A DNA stretch of 64,000 nucleotides from Odontesthes bonariensis (taxonomy: Eukaryota; Chordata; Actinopteri; Atheriniformes; Atherinopsidae): assembly GCF_027942865.1 (NCBI RefSeq), contig NC_134515.1:14361227-14425226 (forward strand), read 5' to 3'. Under the pieces are notes generated by a model. That model was not told the DNA's origin, made no database searches, and was given only the letters and a program-made list of their open reading frames with translations. Below are positions 22,905 through 37,088 of this stretch, one piece after another (within the stretch, counting starts at the first letter, position 1; each line of letters opens with the position of its first letter). Made by a program: the position numbers and the translations under genes.

Positions 22905-24149
22905 AAGATTTAATTAAGATATTTTATTGGACATAAAATAAACAAAAAATAATAATAAAGATGATACATTTTCCATTTGATCTCATTCATGGGGGAAGAA
23001 AAACAATGTGAAAACGTCGAACAAGATGCAAAGTGGACGCATTAAGTAAGTTCGAGGATTATAAATGCACAGCTTCTCATCCAGATCTCAACGTGTGTAT
23101 CCCTTAACTTACAAATCTCCAGTACTAGAAGCACACTTTATATGAGCAAAAGCTTGACAAAAGCCTTCGAAGGGATGAAGGACAAAAAAAAAAAAAAAAA
23201 AGATAAACTGAGCCAGCCTTGCAGAAAATGGTTAACTGCATTTGAGGCATTTGGTAAAAAAAAAAACAAAAAAAAACAACTTATCATGGCCACCCACAAA
23301 TCAGCCCACTTAAGAATTTGGTGGGGAATAAACCCACAAAAGTAGCTACAAAAAAAGAAAAAAGGAAGCAACAATCACTTTTGTCCCGATTACACAATCT
23401 ATGTACAAGAGGTTAAAAAGGGATCACGGTAATCCAACTACAAAGCAAGTTCTTCAAACATGAAATATAAACCCTTACTTTCTTTTAAATATCCAGTTCT
23501 GTGGTACAAGCACTTGCATCCCAGATTACATTGTTGAAACAAGGACTGACCAATTCCTTGAGAAAGAAAACGAGGTTTAAAATGAGAACTGCTCCTGTAC
23601 TGTTTGCCAAATGCTACTTTTCTCCCACAATCGTGGGCAAAATGAGTACAAAACAAGACGGTTGTAGTTCAATGAGCTTTCAAACATTAGTGGATTGAGA
23701 ACACAAAGCCAAACAGCATAAATGTACCAGAACATCTGCTGAAAACAGAGTACTCATACAATGAAGACAACTTAATAAAGTCGAGCTAGAAACAGCTTTT
23801 AATGAAGACAGAGTTGTGTGGACAACCTAAAGCGAAGCCATCAGGCAGAACGGGAGCGCAGGGGAAAGGACAGCGGAGAATATGTGATGCAGCTCTTAGA
23901 TGAATTTAGAATTTAGATAAATTTGTGACCATAAAGAGCAGATTTCTAAACAAAGTCTACAAAAAAACAAACAAAAAAAAAAAAAAAACTGCCAATGTGC
24001 ATCCATCAATGAGATGTAAGACATGTGCACACTTGAAGGAGAAAAGTAGAGAAGTCAGGAAGCATTAAGCCAGTTATTACACCACTGCTCACTATGTACA
24101 GCATGATAATCAGGCTCCACAATAAGAAAAAGATCCCCCTCCACCTCCT
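22905..24149 (-). other. srsf6: srsf6 3' UTR with polyadenylation signal
   Basis: About 1.2 kb of AT-rich sequence follows the srsf6 stop codon. A minus-strand AATAAA lies at 22923-22928, so cleavage is expected near 22905. A 20-nt run of T (22861-22880, plus strand) sits just beyond, between srsf6 and the l3mbtl1 promoter. Confidence 0.55.
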
Positions 24150-27675
<3,526 letters not shown>

Positions 27676-27860
27676 GATTTTTGTTTTCACCCGTATTTGT
27701 TCTCGACTGTTCCAAAGGCTCGTTAACAAGCTAGGTCCCGTTGCTAACTAGCGCCGCGAGCTTCACTGTAGTTCCTCCTAGAAGCGTTCGGCCAGTAGGA
27801 CGAGCCAACCAATCAGCATGACGCTAACGGCGTCGCGTTTCCGGTGCTGGACTTTCAACT
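27676..27860 (-). promoter_or_regulatory. srsf6: srsf6 promoter/5' UTR, CpG-rich with inverted CCAAT box
   Basis: Upstream of the srsf6 start (minus strand) lies a CpG-rich stretch. It includes AACCAATCAG (plus strand, about 27808-27817), an inverted CCAAT box relative to the gene, about 135 bp from the ATG. No TATA box is seen. Confidence 0.45.
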
Positions 27861-28339
27861 TAAAATCTTAGATTTGCCAATCTTTTCGACTTTGTAAGTT
27901 ACTGATAAAATATCCAAGAACTCCAGAGACTCAGGCTATCTCACTGTGTGACTTCCCAAGTCTTCTATAAGTCTAAAGTCCCAATTACTCAAACGTCAGC
28001 ATTATCAAATTGTAAATAAGAACTTCACAATAAACCTCTATACACTTCAGCGATATTCAGTTCATAATGATTGACTGTTACAGTTAAAGACATGATGTAA
28101 CATTAAAAAAACCTCCTGAGTGAAAGCTGCTTAAAATAAGTTTCAGAACCATGAATACATTGTCAGCAATCAATTTTTTAGAGAAGCCTCAACATAAAGG
28201 CTGTCGCCTTGGACAGCGAAACCACAGGCCACACATTTTTCAAAGCGCAAAATGTCTTCTAGCACATTTAGATTTTATATCAAATTATACACGAGGTGTG
28301 ATGTGAGAACACAGATGCAAGCAGAGAAAGTAGTGGAGA

Positions 28340-29534
28340 GAGAGAGTAAAATATTTTATTTATGTAAAAACCAGGTTTTAAAATGATTCCAGTCAGACCT
28401 TCTTATCCACATTACTCTGAAATAAGAGCAGAACCACTAGAATGCGTCCAGTATCGCATATTCTGGATAGATTGTGGTGTAAATTTCTTTATTCACACTG
28501 GAAAATAATAACCAGCAGGAAGGAAACTTGTCTGAGCAGCCTGCTCAGAATCTGTTTTTCTTGCTCGGGACTGCCATCAGCTCAAGAAAACCTGTTAATT
28601 TTATTGATTTTCAAACTCCACTAATCCAAATTTGATATAAATGTGTTGATCTAATGTTTAGAAATCATCAACGCTACAAAAACACACGGTATAGTTTCTT
28701 TTTCAGTGTCACATATAACCTTCCCATGTAATTCTTGTTAACAGAGCTCTCCTCTTTAACAGCTCAAGTAGTTTGTACTCCTCCATTACAAAACCACACG
28801 GTAAAATCATGAGCATCTCAGTGTTTGGAGCCTCTCATCATAAAGCCTCGATGACAAATGCACCCCGGCCCTGTGACTTAGATTTTTCTCGATGATCAGC
28901 TGAAATTATGGACTGATAGTTTTGCAGTTCGGAACAGACCAGAAACAAGAACACAGCTTTTAGTTAAGCAATACTGAGGTCAAGAAAAAAGAAGCAACCA
29001 TGGCTACAATTAACCGAGCAATTTAAGCTGTTACCGTAGGTCAACTTAGCTTAACACAATGCAGCTGGTTGTGTGGCGAAATATGTTTTTTTGTTTTGTT
29101 TTTTTAATCTGAGGAAGTCTTCTTGTCTGGTGTTTGTAAATGGAGAGAAGAAAGAAAGGAGGATACAAGCTGTGGTAAATCAGAACTTTCTTGCAGGAAT
29201 CAAGATTCACAGCAAATGGAAAAAAAACAAAAAAAACCTATGGGGTGGAGGGTTCATCATCCAAAAAGCAAACCAAATGCATTCAATCCAACAGTGTATG
29301 CGGTGAACATCATCTGCTTACGGTTCCTGAACCCCATCTGTCGGTTTTAGATACTCTCTCACTCCCTGCCCGCCCGCTCAGGCGATGACAACTAAACAAC
29401 AGCCAAACCCTCCCGCAGTTCGATTCAGAGAGTCCTTTTAGCAAATCAAGGGGGGCGCCCCGACCCCGACTTCGGCCCTTCTGAGGGGGGAAAAGGAGGC
29501 CGAGAGAGGACGGGGAGCCCAGTTTTCATGGCCT
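28340..29534 (-). other. eif2s2: eif2s2 3' UTR and downstream sequence
   Basis: The stretch follows the eif2s2 stop codon. A minus-strand AATAAA lies at 28355-28360. Between this and the srsf6 promoter (27860-28340) I see no gene. Small ORFs at 28442-28624 and 29073-29388 have no recognisable content and lie antisense to the inferred UTR. Confidence 0.4.
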
Positions 29535-32500
29535 TTAGTTGGCTTTGGCGCGGAGCTGCGCCCTCTTGCCGGTCACAGCCTGGAAGCCGGTCTTGATGCT
29601 GGCGACGGAGCAGCGGGAGTGGCATGTCTCACACTGCAGGAAATAAAGACGAGTGTCCTTCTGCAGGATGGTCTCTGGGGAGCGGCAGGTGTGACACGTC
29701 ACATATTCCTCTGCAGGGGTGAGAAGACGGATTATTAGCGGTGCAGCTAATGAAGGTAAAGCTAAACAAAGGACCTTCATTAACTTGGAAGTGCACTACT
29801 CAAACAACTGTCCCATGTTGAAAAACAATAAAACAATATTTTTTTCATTGAATGCATTTTTTTTTTCAGAGGCTCAACCTTGAGGTAACGTTACTCAGAG
29901 TCAAATACTACAGCAACTTCACCAATTTAGTAAGAGATTTTAGACCTTTACATCTGTAAATGTTATGATAGCTAGAATACAGCAATTAGCACAGCTATAA
30001 ATCATTGGTTTATTTCCCACTTACTGATATATCTTCTCAAAACATTTTCTATCTGTTTCTGTTGAAATCTGCCTTTGATCACTAGCTGGTTATTTCCATC
30101 TATTGAGCCGCTGTAGGTAGAGAAAAAGGCACAGAACAAAAACACACATTTTTCATTAAAATGCACACAACAGTGGGTTCTCTTTCAAAAAGAATATAGA
30201 ATACGTTTCCATGATGAATTCATGCTTTCACATCTGTGGGAAAGCAGCAACATACCTCGTTCCCAGCTCAGCCAGCAGAAAAGCGAGGAGATGTTTAGGC
30301 TGACGATGCAACCTGTGAAGTGCATGAGGATCAGCTCAGATCAGACTTTCACAAACTACGAAAGTGCGTAAATACAGAGCAGATATCCGGTGTGAACTCA
30401 CAGTTTGCAGATATCTGTGAAGTTGACGAAGGAGGTTTTCTTGGTTCCCACTCGGACCACCTGAGGAGGCTTCATCACAAACTTCCTCTTCTCTCCGGCC
30501 ACCATGTCCGGGTTCTTCTCCCTCATGATGTTGAAGACTCTGTTTAAGAGCTGAGACCGAGACTCTGATTAGTTCCACCAACTCAAGTTTACGCAACAAT
30601 GAGATCTCAAGCGTTTTTTCCATCCGTTTGTTGTCGTTATCTACTTAGGCATAGGTGTTTATTCAAAGCATATATCTGCAAGTAGATGTGAAAAGAACTG
30701 GTGAGGAATCAACACTTCAAACCAAACGAAAAGACCGTTTTTTACGGGTATGCTTCATTTCGACTGGCTCACCTCATCGTAAGTGTAGTCTCTTTCCGTG
30801 CCAGCCCACGCAGGTCCCGTGGAGGAGCTGAACGAGATCCCGTCGCTGTTCTTGCTCTCGTCATCCTCCAGTGCTGCAAACATATGCAAATCCTGTCACA
30901 CATGCAGCTTCTTTTCTTTTCATTATTCCCCCCCCATTCTTACATCATAAAGACCATTTCCTTGTGCCGAATCATCAAACCATGCTGTTAACCATACATT
31001 TCATTTTAGCTTTTACACACCACATTTGAATTTTCATTAACATGTTCTCGATATCTGCTCCATCATACTGCTCCATTCTTTCATTTTGCTGTGTACTGTG
31101 CTTAATGGTTGAAATCAATAAACTTGCCTTAACTATTCTATCTTAATCTTAAAGATAGGAATATTTCTTTTCTACCGTCATCTTTCACCAATAGCTCCCC
31201 TTCTTCGAAATCAACTTTCTTTTGCTTCTTTTTTTTGCCTTGGAGCATCAAAACACCGTTGTTGTCGTCATCATTCGTTTCCGTCTGCTCCACTTCAATT
31301 TTCAGATCCTGTTTAAGACAAGTAAACTGAAGTAAACCAATATTCAATGAAGTGAGGAGATGTTGGGCAACAGTGTCTAGAGAAGGAAAAGGGAAAGGAA
31401 AACTGGAAACCATCAGCAGAAGTGTTAGCCTAGCAAGCCAGACCCGTACAGCAAAAAGCTGTACATGGGTCTAGTGACGCTGGATAGCAGTGTGGGCAGG
31501 ATAAACGGCTGTCTGTCAAGTGCAACGCCACGCAATAGGATGGCGCAACAACCAATCAGAGCGATGAAGAAGTTTTACGTAGTCAACGCGACGGAATTTA
31601 CATTGTGGTTTGTAGTCTATGGCCTGAAAAGCTGATTTCTCTTAAGCTCTAAACTCTGTAAACTTTAGCAACATTTGAAACATTTTCAGGCGAGAAAGTA
31701 GTCGTTTAGATCCCCAAGGTGTTGAAAATCTGACAAAATACCGGGTATTTACAATTTTGTTCCCACGAATTCGGCGCTGCTAAAGCTAGCCGCAGTGAGC
31801 AACGCACTTCCGGTTTTGCCGTTTTGACTACTCTCGTCCCATTAACGGAATTTGACCGTTCAAATGCCTTACCGGAGAGTTTTGTCAGCTCTGAGACGAA
31901 GATCGGCCCGCTGTCTTCGGTACATCATGCTCGCAATTGACTGGGGATTGCTCTCAGATGTAAGTTTACTTCGTTTCCCTATAAAGCTAAAGAGAGCTAG
32001 CTAATGGAACTTTATTATTATTTTTTTTTTTTTACCTCTCTCTGGAACTACACACTGAAACGTCGCACCTCTGTCGTCACTAGGTAGCCCGGCCTCCGAC
32101 CCCGCTCCTCACGGTTTGATTGGCTCGATCAAGTTTTGATTTGGAACGTTGCAAAACGACCACAAGTGACTAGACTAGCCCCGGAGCAAATTCCATTTGC
32201 GGCCGCTAGGGGCGTCTAGATTTCTAGGCAACAGAAGTGTTGCATAACCTGGTGCTGTTAAATTGTCGTGCACATAATACAAGTGACATGGAAGGAAGAA
32301 ACTGGGAGAAACTTTGAGGTTTAGCAGAGACTGACCTTTAGTCCTTCCTCCATATCTACTTTCTTGGGTTTCTTCTTCTTTTTCTTCTGGTTGAAGAAGT
32401 CGATGTCATTCAACTCAACAGGTTCTAGAGAAGATAAAGAACGCTGCTCAACTCCGGCCTAATACCAATTCGCAGGTAATGCACAGTGGCAAATCAATCA

Positions 32501-33797
32501 ATAGTACTATTTACTGAATCTTACAAATGAGTAACTTTGTTTTCATTCTGACCTTTCTTTCTGCATTCATCTTCATCGGCATCCATCTCCTTGTCGTCTC
32601 CAAATTCTGGCTCTGCCTCCTTCGCCTCCACCTCTTTGGCCTCTTCTCCTCCCACCCCCTCTCCTCCTTCCTCATCCAGCATGAAGGGCTTCTTCTTCTT
32701 CTTCTTCTTCTTGGTCATGTTGGGATCAAAAATCATCTAAAAAGGAGAGGAAAAATCATCTTTACAACTGATGACAAGACCGTGAACTGCTGGTCGACAC
32801 TAAACCTAGTGTTTCGGTTTACATCAAATTGTTTAAATAGAGACATCCCTGACTAATGTTACAGTTTTAGTATTACAGTGAGAGACAGAGACATTGGCTC
32901 GCTTTAAACATCTTAACAACTTATTTTCATATGATCTCCATTAGCACATATCTATATTAATTTATCTAAATTGTTGTTCCAGATGCTCAGATGGGACTTG
33001 CTTTACATTACACTGAAACCCGGAAAACTGATGAATATTTACCCTTTTTTCTGACCTATTCTGGTTTAGAGCAATGATCTGACAAAACGAAAAATATTGA
33101 TAATAAATACACAACTGTTTTTAATGTTGAGCTGACTGACGCAACTCAATGAAATATCGCAAGTTTTCTGTATGACATGGACTTCCCTGTCTGGGGAGAG
33201 AAAAAAAAAAAACTACTGCGAACAAACACTCACTCTCCTAACACCGACAAATTGTGTCGCTTTCGGTTAAAAGGCTAGATGTATTTCGTGAAATTTAGTT
33301 TGAATAGTACCTTTTAGCCGTGGTTTCAAGTGGTTTTGGGTCACGGCTTTGTTTTAGTAAAAATTGATGTCTCTAACTGGAATTAGGACGAGCTAAATCT
33401 CAGTAGCCATTTCTTGCTAGCAGAGATATGAACGGTTATCTCCGCAATTAGTAATCGTTAACCGCTAAATTTGAGTCATCCAGCGGCAGCGGCAACGATA
33501 GAGTGGATTAAAGAGCCATTATGAATATTATAACAGTCTACATTATATTATCGACCGCAGTATTGCAGTACAATGGGAGCTCTCTCATCAATAGGGCTAG
33601 GCGGGCCGCTGTTAGCCCGGCCGCTGCCATGTGAGAGCTGCTGCGGACAGGGAGGGGAACAGCGGTGCCGAGGCCCAAAGTCATCCTAAACACCCAAAGC
33701 GGCTCAATAATTCCACTAATAAACGACCAGTGAGTTCAATCCTCGAGGCGGATTAAACAGCGGGTAATCTGGGATGACTTACCTCGTCTCCTGACAT
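29535..33797 (-). CDS. eif2s2: eIF2 beta subunit (EIF2S2), translation initiation factor
   Basis: Nine coding exons: 33797-33783 (MSGDE only), 32736-32553, 32424-32336, 31308-31176, 30873-30773, 30550-30402, 30312-30256, 30110-30025 and 29710-29535. They sum to 990 nt (329 aa; human about 333), with all phases consistent. The N-terminal half carries the three lysine blocks of eIF2-beta (after NMT in exon 2, [11 protein letters not shown] in exon 3, GKKKKQKK in exon 4); by family knowledge these bind eIF5 and eIF2B-epsilon and contact mRNA. The C-terminal half has the conserved core ([37 protein letters not shown]) and a C2-C2 zinc finger (CHTC...CETC) near the end, with the invariant tail [13 protein letters not shown]. 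It is part of the eIF2-GTP-Met-tRNAi ternary complex. Intron 3 contains an 806-bp transposon. Confidence 0.97.
31426..32231. mobile_element. 806-bp non-autonomous DNA transposon in eif2s2 intron 3, 9-bp target-site duplication
   Basis: It begins TAGCCTAGCAAGCCAGACCC and ends GGGGCGTCTAGATTTCTAGGCAA. The inverted ends match imperfectly (TAGCCTAG against TTGCCTAG, with AGAC shared further in). The 9-bp duplication CAGAAGTGT flanks it exactly (31417-31425 and 32232-32240). A short hairpin TACAGC-AAAAA-GCTGTA lies 20 bp inside the left end, and a NotI-type GCGGCCGC lies near the right end. There is no long ORF. It is the full-length relative of the 96-bp copy at 51897-51992. The MuDR-like assignment rests only on the 9-bp duplication. 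Confidence 0.85.
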
Positions 33798-33960
33798 GTT
33801 TGCGGGTTTACAAAGACAGAAATCGACTACTTTTTATCCCTCGATTGGTCGCACACCTCTGCACCGAAATTTTCTTGCATCAGCGATGGACCGCAGTGCG
33901 CAAGCGCGAAGTCGCCAATTCATGACGTACCTACTGTGCGACGGCGCATTATGGCCAGGG
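33798..33960 (-). promoter_or_regulatory. eif2s2: eif2s2 promoter with NRF-1-like site
   Basis: Upstream of the minus-strand start codon the sequence becomes CpG-rich. It contains TGCGCAAGCGCG at 33896-33907, which differs slightly from the NRF-1 consensus. A GCGCATTATGGCC segment follows. No TATA box is seen. The first intron downstream (33560-33680) is also CpG-rich. Confidence 0.4.
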
Positions 33961-36089
33961 GGTGTTCAAGATCAAAAGTACTGCAAAAGCTGTCGCTAAA
34001 TATGTCTATGAAATGCTCTTTACAGGTCTATCCACTCGGAGCCCAACTTGTGAGACAAATTCACAGTTAGGTTCAGTTGATATGTGTTCGCTTAATTTTG
34101 TAGTCCAATAAACCATCTCACAAGCAATTGTGAGCAAATTGTGCATATGTGGTCTGTATTCTTGTTTGTGAGCACATATTGTATAAACTTGCCATAATGT
34201 CATGAAAGCACCAACTGTGAGTTTCGATTATGGTTTTAAACTTGCCAATGTGGGCAACGAGCTGATTTTGGTGAAAAGCAAAGCCACTGATGCCTGACCT
34301 AGAAACCTGAAATACAGTTAGTATGTAAGCATGACAAATACAGTGCTACTTCTACATCTCTAACCAGAGCCAAGATACTACAGGTGAACAGAGTTAAACA
34401 TTTATCAGCTGATGAAAACTCCATCATGCTCTCCCTCCACACTGAGATGAATAATTACTTTGCCATGACAGCAAACAACATAATTGCAAACAAGCTTTCT
34501 GCAAGTTTCAGTTGGGATTTTGGACCACTCCTCCACAGTGATGATCCCCAGATCTTTAATGGTTTGAGACTCTCTTGTCTCTCACTGAGTTACTTGGACT
34601 CTTGCTGTTGGATGGTCCACTGTGTTTTCCAAATTTCATTCACTAAAATAAAGGGGAAACATTTCTTTTGCCAATAAATCCATCCCCAATTTCAGGCATA
34701 GTGACGGGAATGTCACGCTTTGACGTTTTGTTCTAAAGTAAATTAGATTTTTGTAATGGACAAAAAGAGGACGGTATTGTTAATCTGGAGGAAAACATCT
34801 GTCAGTGCGAAGAAAAAGTTGTCATCGGAGAGTCTCAAAAAAGACTGATCAGAAAAATAGCCAAAGTGGTCATGAAAGCCAGAGTGCAGACCTGAGTTTC
34901 ACCCAGCATCAGTGGCTGGAACCAAAGAGCAGCATGATGGCGAGGCAGCCTTCCAGCTTTTAAGAAACAAATGTCATTGTGGCCCAAGTCATCAGTGAAC
35001 ACGTGCAGGAAGCTGCTCAGGAATAACGTGAACCTTTTCATCAGAGGGGTGGAAATTAACTTGTGAATAACTCTAACATTTATAGAGTAAAACACCATTT
35101 ACTGGTAAAATGTCTATCACCATGAAACTTTGGTGAATTTCTTCTGCTAAGTTTTCAAACATCTTAAGTTTTGACATGCAAATGACATATTATTTCAAGG
35201 AAATTCGTGCTCGAAATATTTGATCCCCGACTTGTTTGGAGTCAGTTTAACTTCACGGTAAAAACATCAACGTAAATTAAACTGTGAAAATGGTCTTAAA
35301 GTGCAGACTCTCAGCTTTAATTGGAGGAAGAGTTGATGAAATATGGCCCTTCAATTTGAGTCCTATCAATTGTGATGGTTATTTACAGCTATATTCTAGC
35401 ATTGTATAGAGCAGGGGTTTTCAAAATGTGAGACAGTGAGCCTTCCCTCAGATAAAGTTTACCGTTTCAGTAATTTTCTGAAAATTCACAGCTGCCTACA
35501 GGATCATGATTATGTAGTTTACTTCCAAACTTTGCAAATGAGCCAAGATGACTACATCTTGCTGTTTGACATACAAACAGGACACATAATACAGTAAATA
35601 GTCTGTCCAAAGTAAATTTGCCCTTACTGCTAATGTATTTAGGCTCTTCAACAAAGTCACAAACATTTAAACGATTCTTTTGATCATGGATGTAATGTTT
35701 TCTCAGCACAGTTCACAAAGCCTACCCCCCTGGGGAGGCCAGCTTAATGCCTCTGGCATAGCACATTTAACTGATTCATTTATAACAAAATTAAGTCTTT
35801 GAGAGTGGTGGTGAACAGTGGGGAAAGATGAAGCTTCGGATACAGTAAAAGAATTGAAAACCTTTTAATGATTTTGCAAATAATAATCTCATCTGGATAA
35901 ATAAAACATAGAAATGCAAACATGCTTGTTTTGCTCATCTGTCCTCGTGTTATGTTTTTTCTCTATGTAAAAAACATACATCATGACTTTGATAAACTAA
36001 AAGCATTAACTCTTTAAACTCCAAAACGCTGATGTTGTAGATTGACTGTAATCTATCTTTCACAAGCCACCATCTCGGTCTGGGTGCAG
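33961..36089. other. intergenic eif2s2-chmp4b stretch with possible degraded repeats
   Basis: No gene was recognised. The segment 34480-34640 (for example TTTTGGACCACTCCTCCACAG) and the segment near 35296-35330 (AAAGTGCAGACTCTCAGCTT) resemble words from common fish Tc1-like or other dispersed repeats, but too little is left to classify them. The 97-aa ORF at 34384-34677 shows no domain. Confidence 0.35.
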
Positions 36090-37088
36090 TTAATAGGGTG
36101 TGACAATAGTTTATTATTACTATTCTTTTTTTTTTTTTAACAATATACAATTTGAAACAAAACTGTTATGAGGAGGAGCAAGACAGACAGAGCAGGATGA
36201 AAGGTTGAACATCTCCCTCTCTCTCGAGCCGTGCAGGGTGATCTGTTTTGTGACTTCCCATCATTGCATGCTTCACACAACCTCAAACTGAACCTCTCGA
36301 CGACAGCAGAAGTACAGTATACGGGAAAGAAAAAAGAAAAAAAAAGAGACATTTTGGATATTTACACCAAATAACAAGAGCCACTGGTGAGGACACCTTT
36401 TGAGGGAAAGTCGCTGAAATGGCCACAGGAGGCAAAGAGGAGAGGAAGGGCAAAGCACGCAGCCTGAAACAAAAGGGAGAGGCCGGGATTCTGGAAACGT
36501 ACAGCTCCAGAGATGCTTCACCCCCTGCATGCTTCGATTTCCAGAGCAAAGGGTTGTTATTTCTCGCAAAAAAAAAAAAAAGGGAGAAAGAAAAAAAAAA
36601 ATTCAGCGAGTTAAACGGCACAAGTACAAAGGCTGGAAATACATCTTTGAGGATTTAGCTTCCATGACAACTCCCCATAATCTAATGATGTCAACAACTT
36701 CATCAAACTATTGCAGAGTTCAAAACATTAACGTGAACTCTGCTGCCACAGAAATGTTCTCGCCTGGTACGAAGACCTCGAAGTGCTAGTATTGTATTAA
36801 AAGTGAGGGTACAAATAATTAGGTGACTTTGCAAAGATAACGACAGAGCTTCAATATAAAAGACCCCGACTGGCTCGTTGTGCGCTGAGCAACCGCGGGT
36901 CTGTAGATTTGTGTAAGGGATAGGTAATGAAAGACTACAGCATTGATGCTTATTCTTAGTGTTACACAAAGTAGACAGTCAACTCTCCTCAAACACACAA
37001 AAACACTCAACATCCCATCAGTCCATTCGTCCCCCTTGTTCCTTCCTCTTCCCTCTCTGATGCAGGTACGATGTGGCAGATGCTACTT
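36090..37088 (-). other. chmp4b: chmp4b 3' UTR with polyadenylation signal
   Basis: About 1 kb follows the chmp4b stop codon. A minus-strand AATAAA lies at 36110-36115, so cleavage is expected near 36090. Several A/T runs are present. The ORFs in this stretch are not conserved-looking. Confidence 0.5.

Noticed and set aside
35296-35330. Tc1-like transposon copy
   Set aside because: Only about 30 bp resemble a known fish repeat word; no termini or duplications could be found.
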